This document shows positions 50,469 to 60,774 of a stretch of 64,000 nucleotides of DNA, in pieces. The stretch lies in contig JAITYX010000161.1 in NCBI GenBank assembly GCA_021018815.1, forward strand, positions 186,001 to 250,000. The letters are read 5' to 3'. The notes beneath the pieces were generated by a model. The model made no database searches and was not told where the DNA came from. It saw nothing but the letters and a program-made list of their open reading frames with translations. Numbering within the stretch: the first letter of the stretch is position 1; the number at the start of each line of letters is the position of its first letter. Made by a program: the position numbers and the translations under genes. This DNA comes from Talinum fruticosum (taxonomy: Eukaryota > Streptophyta > Magnoliopsida > Caryophyllales > Talinaceae).

Positions 50469-50910
50469 GGTCACATGCCATGATGGAACATATTCTTTAG
50501 CTCAAAGCACCTATTTGGTCAAGGAAAACTTACAGCTAACTTTACTCGTGCCGGAGGGGCTCACGACTTCTTACTTCAAGCAAAATTATGAATCCTTCAA
50601 CATTGAGATCCGAGGCGGAATTACACAAATTTTCATACAATGAACTCATAACTCGAAACTCCAATGGTAGATAGAAGATTGAACCAATTTACGAGCATAA
50701 ACAAAAAGGAGTGCTATTCTAGTTTGCTTATAGCTATCAAGTAGCAGATCAAGAAACATATAAGGTTGATTTCACATGCCAAATGTCTTATGTCTAACTT
50801 TCGGCACAAACGGAATTCATATTGAACATTTTCATATGCCAAAGCTTTTGCGGATGCAGCTACAGACTCGACCTCTAATTTAGATATTTCATCTCGTAAG
50901 TCAGCAATTG
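50469..50910 (+). repeat. Left arm of a foldback (inverted repeat)
   Basis: GGTCACATGCCATGATGGAA outward end to TACGAGATG-type inner end, in inverted form. It is the reverse complement of 51368-52255 with the solo LTR ignored. About 440 bp with scattered differences. It retains the uninterrupted site AAAATTATGAATCC that is split by a solo LTR in the other arm. Confidence 0.85.
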
Positions 50911-51367
50911 CTATCTATAGCAGAAGTGTCGTTGCAGCCAACAACAACTATCTCGTAGTAGAAGGTCGTTGCTTGGTTGAAGCATTTATCTGCAGCAGAA
51001 GGTTGCTGCAGGTCGCAGATAGCTATCTCGCGGCAGATGGCTCGCTGCAGCCAGCCGCTGCTATCTACGAGCAGAAGGCTGCAGCAGACTATCTGCGGTA
51101 GATGGCTCGCTGCAGCCAGCAGCTGCTATCTACAGCAGAAGGCTGCAGTAGCTATCTGCGGTAGATGGTCTGCTGCAGACCGACCGCTGCTATCTGCAGC
51201 CGAAAGTTGCTGCAGTCGCAGCTATTTGCGATAGAAGGTCAGTTGTAGGTCGTGTCAGAAGCTGCAGCAGACTATCTGCGAGCAGATAGTCTGCTTCAGC
51301 CAACGAATGACCTTCTGCTATAGATAACTATTGTTGGCTGCAGCAGCCTTCTGCTGCGAGATGGTAG
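50911..51367. repeat. GCTGCAG minisatellite forming the foldback loop
   Basis: Degenerate tandem units of about 60-62 bp containing TATCTGCGGTAGATGG, GCTGCAGCCAGC and CAGCAGAAGGCTGCAG. Units are themselves rich in CAG/CTG and partly self-complementary. Best preserved at about 51040-51200. Confidence 0.8.
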
Positions 51368-52255
51368 TTATTGACTTACGAGATGAAATATCTAAATTAG
51401 AGGTTGAGTCTCTAGCTGCATCTCGCAAAAGCTTTGGCATATGAAAATGTTCAATATGAATTCCATTTGGGCCAAAAAGTGAGACATAAGACATTTGGTA
51501 TGTGAAATCAACCTTATCTGTTTCTTGATCCGTCGCTTGATAGCTATAAGCGAGCTAGAATAGCACTCCTTTTGTTTATGCTGTAAATTGGCTCAATCTT
51601 CTATTCGACCATCGGAGTTTCATAGTTATGAGTCTATTGTATGAAAATTTTTGTAATTCTACCTAGGATCCGAAGGTTGAAGGATTCATTATTGTAATGC
51701 CCCCAACCCTTATTCACCGGTGTTAGACTAAACAAGCCGCTAGCCGATAATTAGCACAGCGGAAAGGAAGGACGGGGAGTCGTTACCGCCGCCCATGTCC
51801 GTCGACGAGGCAAGGCTTGGTCCGATGGTGTTAATAATGTACATATATGTATATGAATACCTATATATAAAAATTTGATTCATATTAAGTATTTATAATT
51901 GAAAGAATTGGTGTGGATTATAAGCATAAATAATATTTAGGAGTTGATACATTATGAATTATATTGTAAAGATTGGCTATCCATCGTCGTCGTTTACATT
52001 TGGGTCCTGCAAAATAATTTTGATACATACACGTATACATAATATGACATGAAAATATTTTGAAATTGAAATGTACGTGATCGTTATTATTGATGAGTTA
52101 TGTTAATATGTTATAATTAGGGTCGGGTTGTTACAATTATTTTGCTTGAAGCAAGAAGTCGTGAGCCCCTCCGGTACGGTAAAGTTAGTTGTAGGTTTTG
52201 CTTGACCAAATAGGTGCTTTGAGTTAAAGAATATGTTCCATCATGGCATGTGACC
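51368..52255 (-). repeat. Right arm of the foldback, interrupted by a solo LTR
   Basis: Reverse complement of the left arm from TTGACTTACGAGATG to GGCATGTGACC. It is 888 bp including the 443-bp insert at 51693-52135, so its own length (445 bp) equals the left arm. Confidence 0.85.
51693..52135. mobile_element. Solo LTR (or very short LTR element) in the right foldback arm
   Basis: 443 bp from TGTAATGCCCCCAACCC to GGGTCGGGTTGTTACA, flanked by ATTAT on both sides (51688-51692, 52136-52140). The TGTAAT/TTACA ends and 5-bp duplication fit a Gypsy-type LTR. No coding sequence. The strand cannot be set. A TIR transposon is less likely because only the outer bases are inverted repeats. Confidence 0.8.
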
Positions 52256-53569
52256 CCAAAGGATCTAGCGTAGTATCCGAATAACCTAAAACTTGGGCTC
52301 TAGAGATCCTTGTACCGAGGGATTTGCGGGTTATATGATCGAGCTTAAGCACTTGTGAGCTATGTGAGTGTCCGGGTTGGCTTGTTTCCCTAGCTAGACT
52401 TGTGAGCTCTAAGCTTTTCCTACATTCACTAGGAATCCAACATCTTAAGAGCCACAATTGACAAATTCACAATTGCTAGCTTCCTTGAGTTCATGATTGT
52501 CATGGCATGCTAAGGAAATGGTTGAATTTTATCCTTTTAAATTAGCAGTTTGTTGATTTTCTATTCTTTATTAATTGTAACTCCACTTAAGACGTTGCTT
52601 GAATAGAATAAGGAAACCAAATATGGATCCTATCCAGGTTGGGAAATCTAGACATAGGCAGCGTTACATTCTCATGGTCTCGTTATTTTACATGCAAACC
52701 CATGGAGTAATGTAGATGCCATTGCAAGTTGTCTTCCCTGTTATACTAACCCCGTGATTTTGTTATTTCGGCTTCCGAGGAGAATTTGATTGCCCTGGAA
52801 AAGGCGAGACTTGGTCGAGTAAACATTGAAACCAAGCAATTCTAGTAAAAACATGTTAGCAAAGGATAGGCACAGATTTAACAAACCAACATGCCATAGA
52901 ACTTCCTATACAATGCCAACGAAAGCTAAAATGTTGAATTGAACAACTACAACAATCAATATAGTAGCCGGATCGAGTGTGAACCATTATAACCTCGAAC
53001 TCTATCTCTCTTGATTGGAACATAAATTCAGCAGGCATAAGCAATTTTGAACCTCCAATTTCACCCAACAAAATTAAAAATCGTGGACACACATTCGAAC
53101 AACATGTAAAAGAATAAAGACTAAAAATCAAAGCGAAATCAATCGAAAAATTAGGGGATAATTTGGAGAATAGAAACCCTCGTACACTGGAAATCAACCG
53201 CAAAATTAAGCAACGCGGGGTTTGGCAATGGCAAGGCTGTCGGCGACCTATGATTGATTGTCGAAGAGACTGTGTGAATGAGGAGGGCGGAGGGCGAGGC
53301 AGTCCATGGTCGGAGATTTCGGATCGAGCGTGATAGTAGCAGATGCGAGAGGGTAAGAGCGAGCGAGAGAGGAGGACGGAGGGCGAGGCAGTCCATGGTC
53401 GGCGATCGAGTGTCGGAGAAAGACAGAGACTGTGAGTAGTGCGAGAGGCTGAGAGTAATGCGATTGAGACCAAAGTGTTAATGGTGATTCAAGAATTAGA
53501 GGTAAACGAAGAAAGAAGAAGTAGCGATCGTGCGTGGTTTGATAGTTTCGTGCAAGTAATTTTAACATA
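52256..53569. other. 5' region of the inner CACTA, no clear gene
   Basis: Low-complexity minus-strand ORFs (52856-53637) show no known domain. Their open frames come from C/T-rich sequence. An 89-bp duplication is listed separately. Probably promoter or leader DNA upstream of TNP2, possibly with a captured host fragment. Confidence 0.45.
53280..53468. repeat. Tandem duplication with about 89-bp period
   Basis: AGGGCGAGGCAGTCCATGGT occurs at 53291 and 53380, each followed by CGG[AC]GAT and GATCGAG words and preceded by GAGGAGG[GA]CGG. Two copies are clear and a third is doubtful. Confidence 0.65.
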
Positions 53570-53804
53570 GGAGGGAAATTATAAGTAAGATGTTTTATTT
53601 TATTTTTATTTTCCCTCCTATTTACATTAACGACCATATTTTACATATTAATAACGATGATTTTTGTAACCCATCGTCTAGTGATAATTTTTCCAATAAA
53701 ATCGGATGACGAAAATGCACTTTTGTCGTTATTAGTATTATTTAACGATAAATTTTATATATGGTCGTTAATACATGGTTGTTACAAACCTTTTTCTAGT
53801 AGTA
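53570..53804. repeat. Right terminus and subterminal repeats of the inner CACTA
   Basis: Inverted counterparts of 33506-33850: AACGACCATATTTTAC, AACGATGATTTTTG, TATGGTCGTTAATAC, then CCTTTTTCTAGTAGT at the tip. CGC follows at 53805. Confidence 0.75.
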
Positions 53805-54189
53805 CGCGTACAATACAAATCATATACAACCTTACACATTCGAGTATACAAACCACAATCCAATACATCTGTTCACCGGAATATATACAAAACAACATAT
53901 TCATCACATTTTGTATACCTATAACTCGTATGACTATTAAAATCACAAACATGATCAATCAAATAATAAAGAATAACTGTAAATATATACCTATTTCTTC
54001 ATACGGTTATATACAAACCCTACACAACCTTGTTTGTTGAGCACTTCATCTCGTATAGGGAGTGGGTGAGTTCTTTCCGGGAAATATTATGGCCAATGTT
54101 GTAAAAGACATATTAATTAGGTCAAGTGCAAGTGTTAATCAAGCTGAAAAAGAATATAATCAATTACAAGTGCAGATGCAAGTATGCCT
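53805..54189. other. 3' region of the outer CACTA, no gene
   Basis: A/T-rich flank after the Ulp1-like gene. ORF 53657-54040 on the plus strand has no known motif and begins inside a repeat, so I treat it as chance. Confidence 0.45.
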
Positions 54190-57100
54190 CTTTGGGACTA
54201 GAATTTAAATCGACTTCGGTCACGATCTCTTTCATGTACTTGGAGAATTTAGAAGTCGTACTCCATGTTTCCCAATTGTATATAGCACTACAATAATAAA
54301 ATAGATTCCTAACACATAGAGAATTAATTAGTACTTTATGTAACTAGCAAGTAATATGAAATGAAAAACAATTCAAATAGTCTCTATTAACCAAGAGAAC
54401 CTAACCTTGAAGGGGACAATTACTGGCTTTGATTTCGATCATCGCTCTTTCAAGCCTCCGCCATAATAATAACGTGATATAGCACTATTTTTCAATCAGA
54501 AAAATAAAATTCAAATTAGACATACAATTAAATGAATAATAATTAACAAAATAACATAAAATGATTAAAGTATGAACTCACGACTCGACTACGTCCTTGA
54601 TTTCTTCCCTCACAGTATGACCCAAAGGATCAAGCCGATACGCGATATTAGCCCTTGGACATATGGCAGCAAGCATCCAATGGTGGCTACACAACCAAAA
54701 ATATCACATTTATATAAGTATGTATAACACCATAAAAACTTCAATTAATTAGTTTATTTGTACACTTACCTCTCATTGAACGGCGCTAAGTACCATGTTT
54801 TATCCTCGCACATTATGTTTCATGACTTTGAAGATATAGTCGACTCGTTCATCGGTTATCTACCCTAATCCTTGAATGAAAGTAGGGTTGAGAAACCGAA
54901 TGAAGTCTTTTACAATCTCGTGCAACCAACTTACATATTAATTATATATTTAGTTAGAAATTGATGAAATTAAAAGTAAAAAAGAACTTGTTATGAATAT
55001 ATTAGCTCACATAATGCCAAGCATAATAGCGTAAGTGCCGATCTCCTCGCATTTTCAAAAATTGGCCTATGTCGTCCGGGAAGATATATAATGTCATGTC
55101 CTCATTCTCCCCATTACGTTGCCTAAACACGTGACCTAATCCGCTACGGATCAACGGTTCATGTGGTGATAGAGTCTTCACATAACCTTCTATAGTAGCA
55201 CACCAATCCGTGCGGGACTCCTCAATGGATATGAGAGGAGACTTCTTTGGACAACGAACGGGCGCCACTAAACATTTGCTTGTGCCATTGGCTCCCTTCA
55301 TCCAACTCTCGGATCTGTCCCCGATATCCTAGTGAATAAATAATACAAAAATAAGAAATATATATACGTGACATTAACAACAGTTAAATCTAATATTTAA
55401 AAAAATGAATTACCGTAGAGAGGATGACCAAACTCTTGGGCTAACAAAGAAAAGTGTTGATTACGTCGTCAACGAGTGTGGAGGTCCGATGCCTGGATCG
55501 GCAATTCATACTCAACCTCTTTCACACTCACCCTTACCTCATCACCTGCAAGGGGTGTTCCCTAAACGACAATATCTCACCTGCATGGGAAAACAACACC
55601 TAATGCCACAACATGCTCTAGGGGAGGGTGATGAGAACCTAACTTGCACTTCGCCGGTTGCAGAAGAATAAGTATAACAATTACAATCATGGGATAACCT
55701 TTGACATAGAAGTTAAACAACCTAAAAATCCTCGAAAATAAACGAACAGAGGTTCCCCTTAAAAGTAAACATTTTCCCGGATAACGACCCTCATTCGAAA
55801 CAACAAAAACATATTAAATAAGTAATTACTCAACGACCACACGCTGGAGTTGTGCAACAACCACAAAATATATGCCATTCATTCAACAAGATTATACACC
55901 AATTGGTCAAAATATAAACATGCATATAAATAACGACACTCATCCGAAACAACAAAAATATACAATAAGTAATTATTCTAGAAGATTATACACCAATTAG
56001 TCAAAATATAAACATGCATGTAATTATAATTAGGTTGTAAAATTTGAATTACCTCTGCCAAAATGGTTGATGGGTGAGCTTACGTTCATGCTCATCGGTG
56101 TGTGGGGTGAGAACCGACGTAATCATCCAAGTTCCTAGGTACCGACATACTTATATTTGTGAAGTACCTGAATCCGGGCCTCGTATCTCTGTCCACATCT
56201 ACGACCTCATCTCTTCCATCCGTGCAGCCATCCGTGCAGCCAACATTTACGATATTTGGGACTACATTTTGGACTGCATTTGGGCCTTCATTTCGGCCAT
56301 TTAGGCCTCGATATGTGCTTGGCTGGAAGAGATTGGGCACTTCTTCCGAGCCCCAAAGTGCTCAACTATCCCCACCCTCCCAGTGACAGCTCGAACACGA
56401 CCGAGATGCTCATCTCTTTGTAAGGCCAAAGCTAGCTTGTCCCTTCGCCGGTGGTGTCAACAACTTCGAAGTAGATGTCCGTGACAAAGACTCCTATAAG
56501 AAGAAGAAAAAATTATCATTTAACAATTCATAAATATTAAAATCGATAAGCTCTCAAAATAAATAAAGGAAATAGTAAAAAAACTCACGATTCTATGCGC
56601 AATAGATTCTACATCGGCCATAACGAAGGTTCCATCTTTCTCTTTTCTTCCTTTGACCTAGAGCTCGTCCCTATCGATAATGAGCTGTTAAGTATCTATG
56701 GTGGAACCTTCACCGGATGTGGTTTGAAGTTGTTCAAGCTTTTGCTTGTACAACCTCTCTTCCAACTTCGCATATCCCCCACGGGACATGACATGAGAGT
56801 ACGCATTGCTCTTAATCCTCTTTCGATTGGCTTCACCTATCACATGGGCAAGTAATTAAGACAACAAAAATATCGAGTGCATAAGACAAATCAAAAAACA
56901 CATAACAAATGAGGATGATAAATTACCATGTATTCTAGATAGAAGACATATGATTCAAATGATCTCTAGTCCTCCTTAGTAATACAATTGTAGACTTCCC
57001 GGGGTCTATCTTCTTGTTTTGTCTCGCTTTGTTTTGTAGACCCATATAGCGACAATGCGAGATTTGAAGTCTCTAAACTTTTCTACCGTCGACATGAGGC

Positions 57101-57500
57101 TCTTGTGTTTCACGAAGGGGATCTCGGATTCATTAATGTTCAAGTTGAACGTTTTCCGAAACATAAGAACGATATACATTAGTACACATATATATACCAT
57201 TTACAATAAGTTGTAATACTAAGTTGAGATGTAGTGCATTTACTCAAATATCGTTCCACGAGTTCTCCTTAATGGAATCGGGGACATCGCTCCATTTTCC
57301 GTAATTGATGTTCACGTATGCGCGGGTTACCGCACTAACATAGCTCATAAAGGGAGCTTTATGATCACCTACAGACATTTCGAGTGCCTACCAAAATTGA
57401 CTTGTCTAAGGATGGTTGGATTGCTCGTACTCCGGACCAAGTTCTACTTGTTCATCATAGTTCGCCCTCTTGATTTTTTTGTACTTTTGGAAGAATCCAT
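54190..57500 (-). pseudogene. Transposase_24 / DUF8039 / Ulp1-like gene of the outer CACTA
   Basis: Exon-like blocks on the minus strand, in order. Start MDSSKSTKKSRGRT at 57500; YVNINYGKWSDVPDSIKE (57265-57320) and SHVMSRGGYAKLEERLYKQK (56735-56795), typical of the Transposase_24 (Ptta/En-Spm) family; QDKLALALQRDEH near 56410-56450; an Ala/Met helical part near 56280. A block at 55420-55660 (VEYELPIPASD) resembles DUF8039. A Ulp1/C48 cysteine-protease-like part at 54190-55301 includes FPDDIGQFL, HWMLAAICP (about 54660-54690) and RLDPLGH. Where the family has Glu-Cys-Gly, the codons read Glu-Tyr-Asp (54255-54263), so the catalytic Cys seems lost. Stops and unclear introns make it a pseudogene. 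Confidence 0.6.
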
Positions 57501-58240
57501 TTTATACTGCAAACAATTATACAAATCTTAATAAATAAACATGTACAATAATTTTCGAATGGAAACACAAAAGTTGGATGGGCAGCGAGCCCAACATTGG
57601 CCGACCATGTAGTCCGGCACTCTGCCCGTGCTTGGCTGCCTAGAACTCCGATTCCTAAATTTTGGTCGTTTCTCCCTTCTCTTCTCTTATTTTCATATTC
57701 CTCAATTATAAGATTAATCTACAAATTTTCTCTAAAACACCATGAAATATAATACTCCTAAATTACACCGACTTATTTCTCTCGGAATGGCTCGATCTTG
57801 CACAACATAAATAATGCTAGCAAAGGTATCACTTCAAATTGAACTAACTAAGAAACCAATAATTCAAATCGTTTCCGGAGCAATAGCACACAACATGCTA
57901 AATTCAGATTTCATGGTTTACATTTCAAATATACGGTTTAGATTTGAAATTGGAAATTATATCAAAAGAATCGTAGCCGGAAACCACAGAGAGGGAGTGG
58001 GAAGACGACGGAAACCACACAGAGGGAGTAGAAAGACGCCTGAAACCTCCACAAACCATGGAGAGAGAGAAACAGAAGAGAGTGATCATAAAGTGAAAGT
58101 GTGAGCCAAGACGCTGGAAACCACAAAGATGAGTAGGAAGACGTCGTGAACCACCACAAACCGTGGAGAGAGAGCAACCAATGAGAGAGATAGTGAAGTG
58201 AGAGTGTAATAATAGTGACAGGCGCGAGGGAGGGTTTTGT
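57501..58240. other. 5' region of the outer CACTA with a small minisatellite
   Basis: No gene. 57978-58200 has repeats of GGAAACCACA...GAGGGAGT...GAAGACG (31-bp step for the first two copies), and a longer step of about 105 bp repeats ACAAACC[AG]TGGAGAGAGAG at 58051 and 58156. Confidence 0.6.
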
Positions 58241-58535
58241 TGTCCGAAGTAACTATGACGACAGTTTAATAAAAGAACCGTTGTCTAAAGATCTTTGACT
58301 ACAGTTCATTAAAAGAACCGTCGTTATAGATGCCTATGATGACGGTTCAATAAAAGAATCGTAGTCAAAGGTTCGGAATCCACTTTTGACCATGATTCTT
58401 TTGTTGAACAGTCATCATATGTTCATTAGTAACCAATCCATATTACAAAACTACCACCGGTCCATATTTCATGACGGTTTTTCCTTTTAACCGTTATTAA
58501 AGACCCGTCGTTATGAGTGGTTCCTATAGCGAGTG
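58241..58535. repeat. Right terminus and subterminal repeats of the outer CACTA
   Basis: Units such as CTATGACGACAGTTTAATAA, AAAAGAACCGTCGTTATAG and ATGATGACGGTTCAATAA, the inverted counterparts of 33088-33505. Ends at TAGCGAGTG. Confidence 0.75.
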
Positions 58536-58731
58536 ACTGAGTCTAGTTTAGCACTAAAAACGAAGCACATTGAGGTCGGATATCCTTTTTAAGAGACCAC
58601 TCTAAAAAAGGTGATATTGAACTTGAATTTATTCCTACTAAATGTTCAATTAGATGATATCTTCATAAAACCTCCGAGTTAAGATCAACTATGCTTTATT
58701 TAGGAATGAACTTGGTATGCTGAATGCATGA
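58536..58731 (+). pseudogene. pol: Copia-C pol, last piece: RNase H end
   Basis: Resumes the RNase H reading interrupted at 33087 (ALKTKHIEVGYPF, then KKGDIELEFIPTK) and ends GMLNA-stop at 58731, the same terminal residues as copia-D. One stop lies inside. A few codons seem to be missing between the two halves. Confidence 0.82.
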
Positions 58732-59326
58732 TTGATTGAGTGATTGCATGAGAATTTATGTGCTTCTTGCTTATTACATGATCCGAGAAAATAACTAGTA
58801 GTTCAATTGAAATTTCATAAAATTGAGTCTGTAGTTATTAGTTTACGAGTGTGTTTTTGGCACCTCGGATAGTCTACTAAGTCGGACTCAGCTATGAGAA
58901 AAATAGACATTAAAATTATGAGATAATCCCTAATTCAATAAAGAATCTTGGAATACTTTAAAAAATTTATTTCTCTCTCCGGCAAGCAAACAATCAAGAA
59001 ACTAGCCGTTGGAAGGAAACAGTTTCAAGAAGTAATGGTTAGAAGACGCCGAACACCAAACGTTCGGCTAGTCATTACTCTGCAAACCGAGACAGCTTAA
59101 GGCTTTTGTTCTTTAAGAGCCATTTATCTATAAATAGCCTTTGATCATCCTCATTCTTTCACATTGCTATTTTCACTGTCTCACTCTCACTTCTCAAACT
59201 TGAAATCCTCATTGAGACACTTTTTCAAACTCGGAATTCTTATTCTCATCTTTCTACTCTCTCTCATTATTCATTCTTACTCATTTAATTTTTCATTCTT
59301 CTGTCAAATTCTCTACTTCTCTCAAC
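58732..59326 (+). promoter_or_regulatory. Leader and candidate internal promoter of the copia-C 3' ORF
   Basis: Noncoding. TATA box CTATAAATAG at 59128-59137, about 190 nt before ATG 59327. A CT-rich leader follows (59160-59320). The upstream part contains GCCGTTGG/GTTCGGCTAG words like the LTR promoters. This copy reads on the plus strand and mirrors 6375, 16534 and 39418. Confidence 0.6.
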
Positions 59327-60774
59327 ATGCTGAAAAGAGGAAGTGTTACTGAATGAGGGTCTACCACTAAGAAGACACGAACCTCAATTTCCCAGACCTA
59401 AGGATCCACAAAAGGACCTTTCAAAAGGCAAAGCTCTCACTTTTGTGAAGTAAAACATTCCATAGTCGCTCAACACTATTTTCTTGAAGAGAAATTCTTC
59501 CGTTCAACCAAACTATAAACCACTCATTAAAGCGGGAGTTTTTAACTACCCGTGCTTCGCGACTACATCTATCCCGAGCTACTCTCAAAGTTCTATCGAA
59601 CATGTCCTCAAAGGACAATGTTGTCTACTCTCTTGTTCAACAAAAGAACATCATTGCCAATCTTTCTTTCCTTCACAAACTTTCCGATGTTCAATGTCTA
59701 TTTCTAAAATCAAACCCCATTCCTTTCACTAAAATAATAGATGAATTCTTTGACAAGTATGCCGGTGTCATCCCAAAATCCAAAAAGAATTTTTCTTTTA
59801 CTCAAATGAAGTTTGAGGGTAGACTTCTTTGCTTATTTCTAATGAGAATATGTTCTCATTTTATCCTTCTAAGGAGAGCACCAACAAGTAAGGTTCTCAA
59901 GGTTCTTTATGATATACTCGAGGGATATGAGGTTGACCTCTTCCCTTTCACGATCGAACAAATCGCTTATGTTCTCCTAGATAAGAAGAAACCCCCTTTG
60001 CCTTTTAGAGCTCTCCTCTCCAAAATTTTTACTCAATTTGAAGTGGAGCTTCTAAGAATCCCCACAAATTTCTAGAGCCAACCGTCCGTATTGGCGTGGC
60101 TGAGCTAGTCAATCTAGGATACATGAAACCGAGTCCGATGTCCGGATATATAGCTCCGAGCTCCCTCCTCCTCCTTCTCAAACTCGGAAGAGTATAGAAA
60201 CTCTTCTTCCGGCTACTGGTCCTTCATCTTCTCAGCCGGGCAATTCTACTCACTTACTTCGAAGGTGGCATCTAAATTCGTTGTTGTCGTTAAAGAGTTG
60301 CAATCAACTCTTGGTGCTTTCTAGACTTTTATGCCTATCTTGACTCGGCTTCAAAGTACAACTCGAAGCAGATTGATCGGAGTCAAGCTCTAGTCACCGA
60401 GCTCAAGGACATTTACAAGAAGCTGCAAGATCATACCATCCGTCTCCAAGAGCTCGGATAAGAGCGCAGATCTAAGGCTGCCGAGGACTCGGAATCGGAA
60501 TCAACATCGGACTCGGACTCGTCCTCAAAGTCTTCGACCTTTTCCGATTCGGATTTAGAAGAAGAAGAAGTTGGAGGAGGTCAACAAGAAGGCGAAGGAG
60601 AAAAGAAAGCTAAGGCCATCTCCTCGGAGCACACCGAGTCGACTTCTAAGGAAGTTGGGGATTTTGGTCAATCCCAAGCCCATCCATCATCACGACCTAC
60701 TCAACCTAAGGAAGGTGAGGGCTCGGAAGAGGAAGTTGAGGAAGTAAAACCCTTAGTTCGAAGGACTCGCTAAA
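59327..60774 (+). pseudogene. Extra 3' ORF of copia-C
   Basis: Best copy for reading the structure, about 482 codons. Starts MLKRGSVTE at 59327. A 157-codon open part (59602-60075) holds IDEFFDKYAG, FSFTQMKFEGRLLCLFL, YDILEGYEVDLFPF and LPFRALLSKIFTQFEVEL. Next come a Pro/Ser linker (60120-60250), a helical segment with ELKDIYKKLQDHTIRLQELG near 60387-60445, and an acidic Ser/Glu/Asp tail (60470-60760) ending VRRTR-stop. The domain resembles the PF20167-type plant transposon protein. There is no hydrophobic membrane segment. Stops in the first 270 bases. Confidence 0.68.

Larger units (their letters stand above)
33506..53804 (-). mobile_element. Inner CACTA transposon with TNP2 transposase
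   Basis: Left end CATTACTAGAAAAAAGG and inverted right end TACTACTAGAAAAAGG are each one or two changes from CACTACTAGAAAAAGG. CGC duplications flank it. Subterminal repeats with TTAACGACG words lie at 33515-33850 and, inverted, at 53570-53804. It encodes TNP2 on the minus strand (46494-49893) and probably a second coiled-coil ORF further along (35211-35545). Between them sits copia-D. Without copia-D it is about 9.7 kb, a normal size for an autonomous CACTA element. Confidence 0.85.
33088..58535 (-). mobile_element. Outer CACTA-type transposon inserted in copia-C RNase H
   Basis: Left end CACTACTACAAAAACCACT (33088) and inverted right end CACTCGCTATAGGAACCACT (ending at 58535) are imperfect terminal inverted repeats of CACTA type. 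Both ends are followed by inverted subterminal repeats rich in CGACGGTT. The copia-C RNase H frame stops before it and continues after it (KTKHIEVGYPF). The expected 3-bp duplication is not seen (AAA left, ACT right). Its own DNA is 33088-33505 plus 53805-58535, about 5.1 kb, with one minus-strand gene and no TNP2. The rest is the inner CACTA. Confidence 0.75.

Noticed and set aside
50911..51367. CRISPR-like array
   Set aside because: Repeats are long, degenerate and contiguous, without unique spacers, and the context is a plant transposon.
52856..53637. Host gene on the minus strand (overlapping ORFs up to 205 codons)
   Set aside because: Low-complexity Ser/Pro/Leu frames from C/T-rich DNA with an internal duplication, no recognised domain, overlapping frames equally open.
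55405..55671. Plus-strand 88-codon gene
   Set aside because: The minus strand here reads DUF8039-like sequence in line with the neighbouring blocks; the plus-strand ORF is a shadow.
58536..58538. ACT as the target duplication of the outer CACTA
   Set aside because: The left flank reads AAA at 33085-33087, so no duplication can be claimed.
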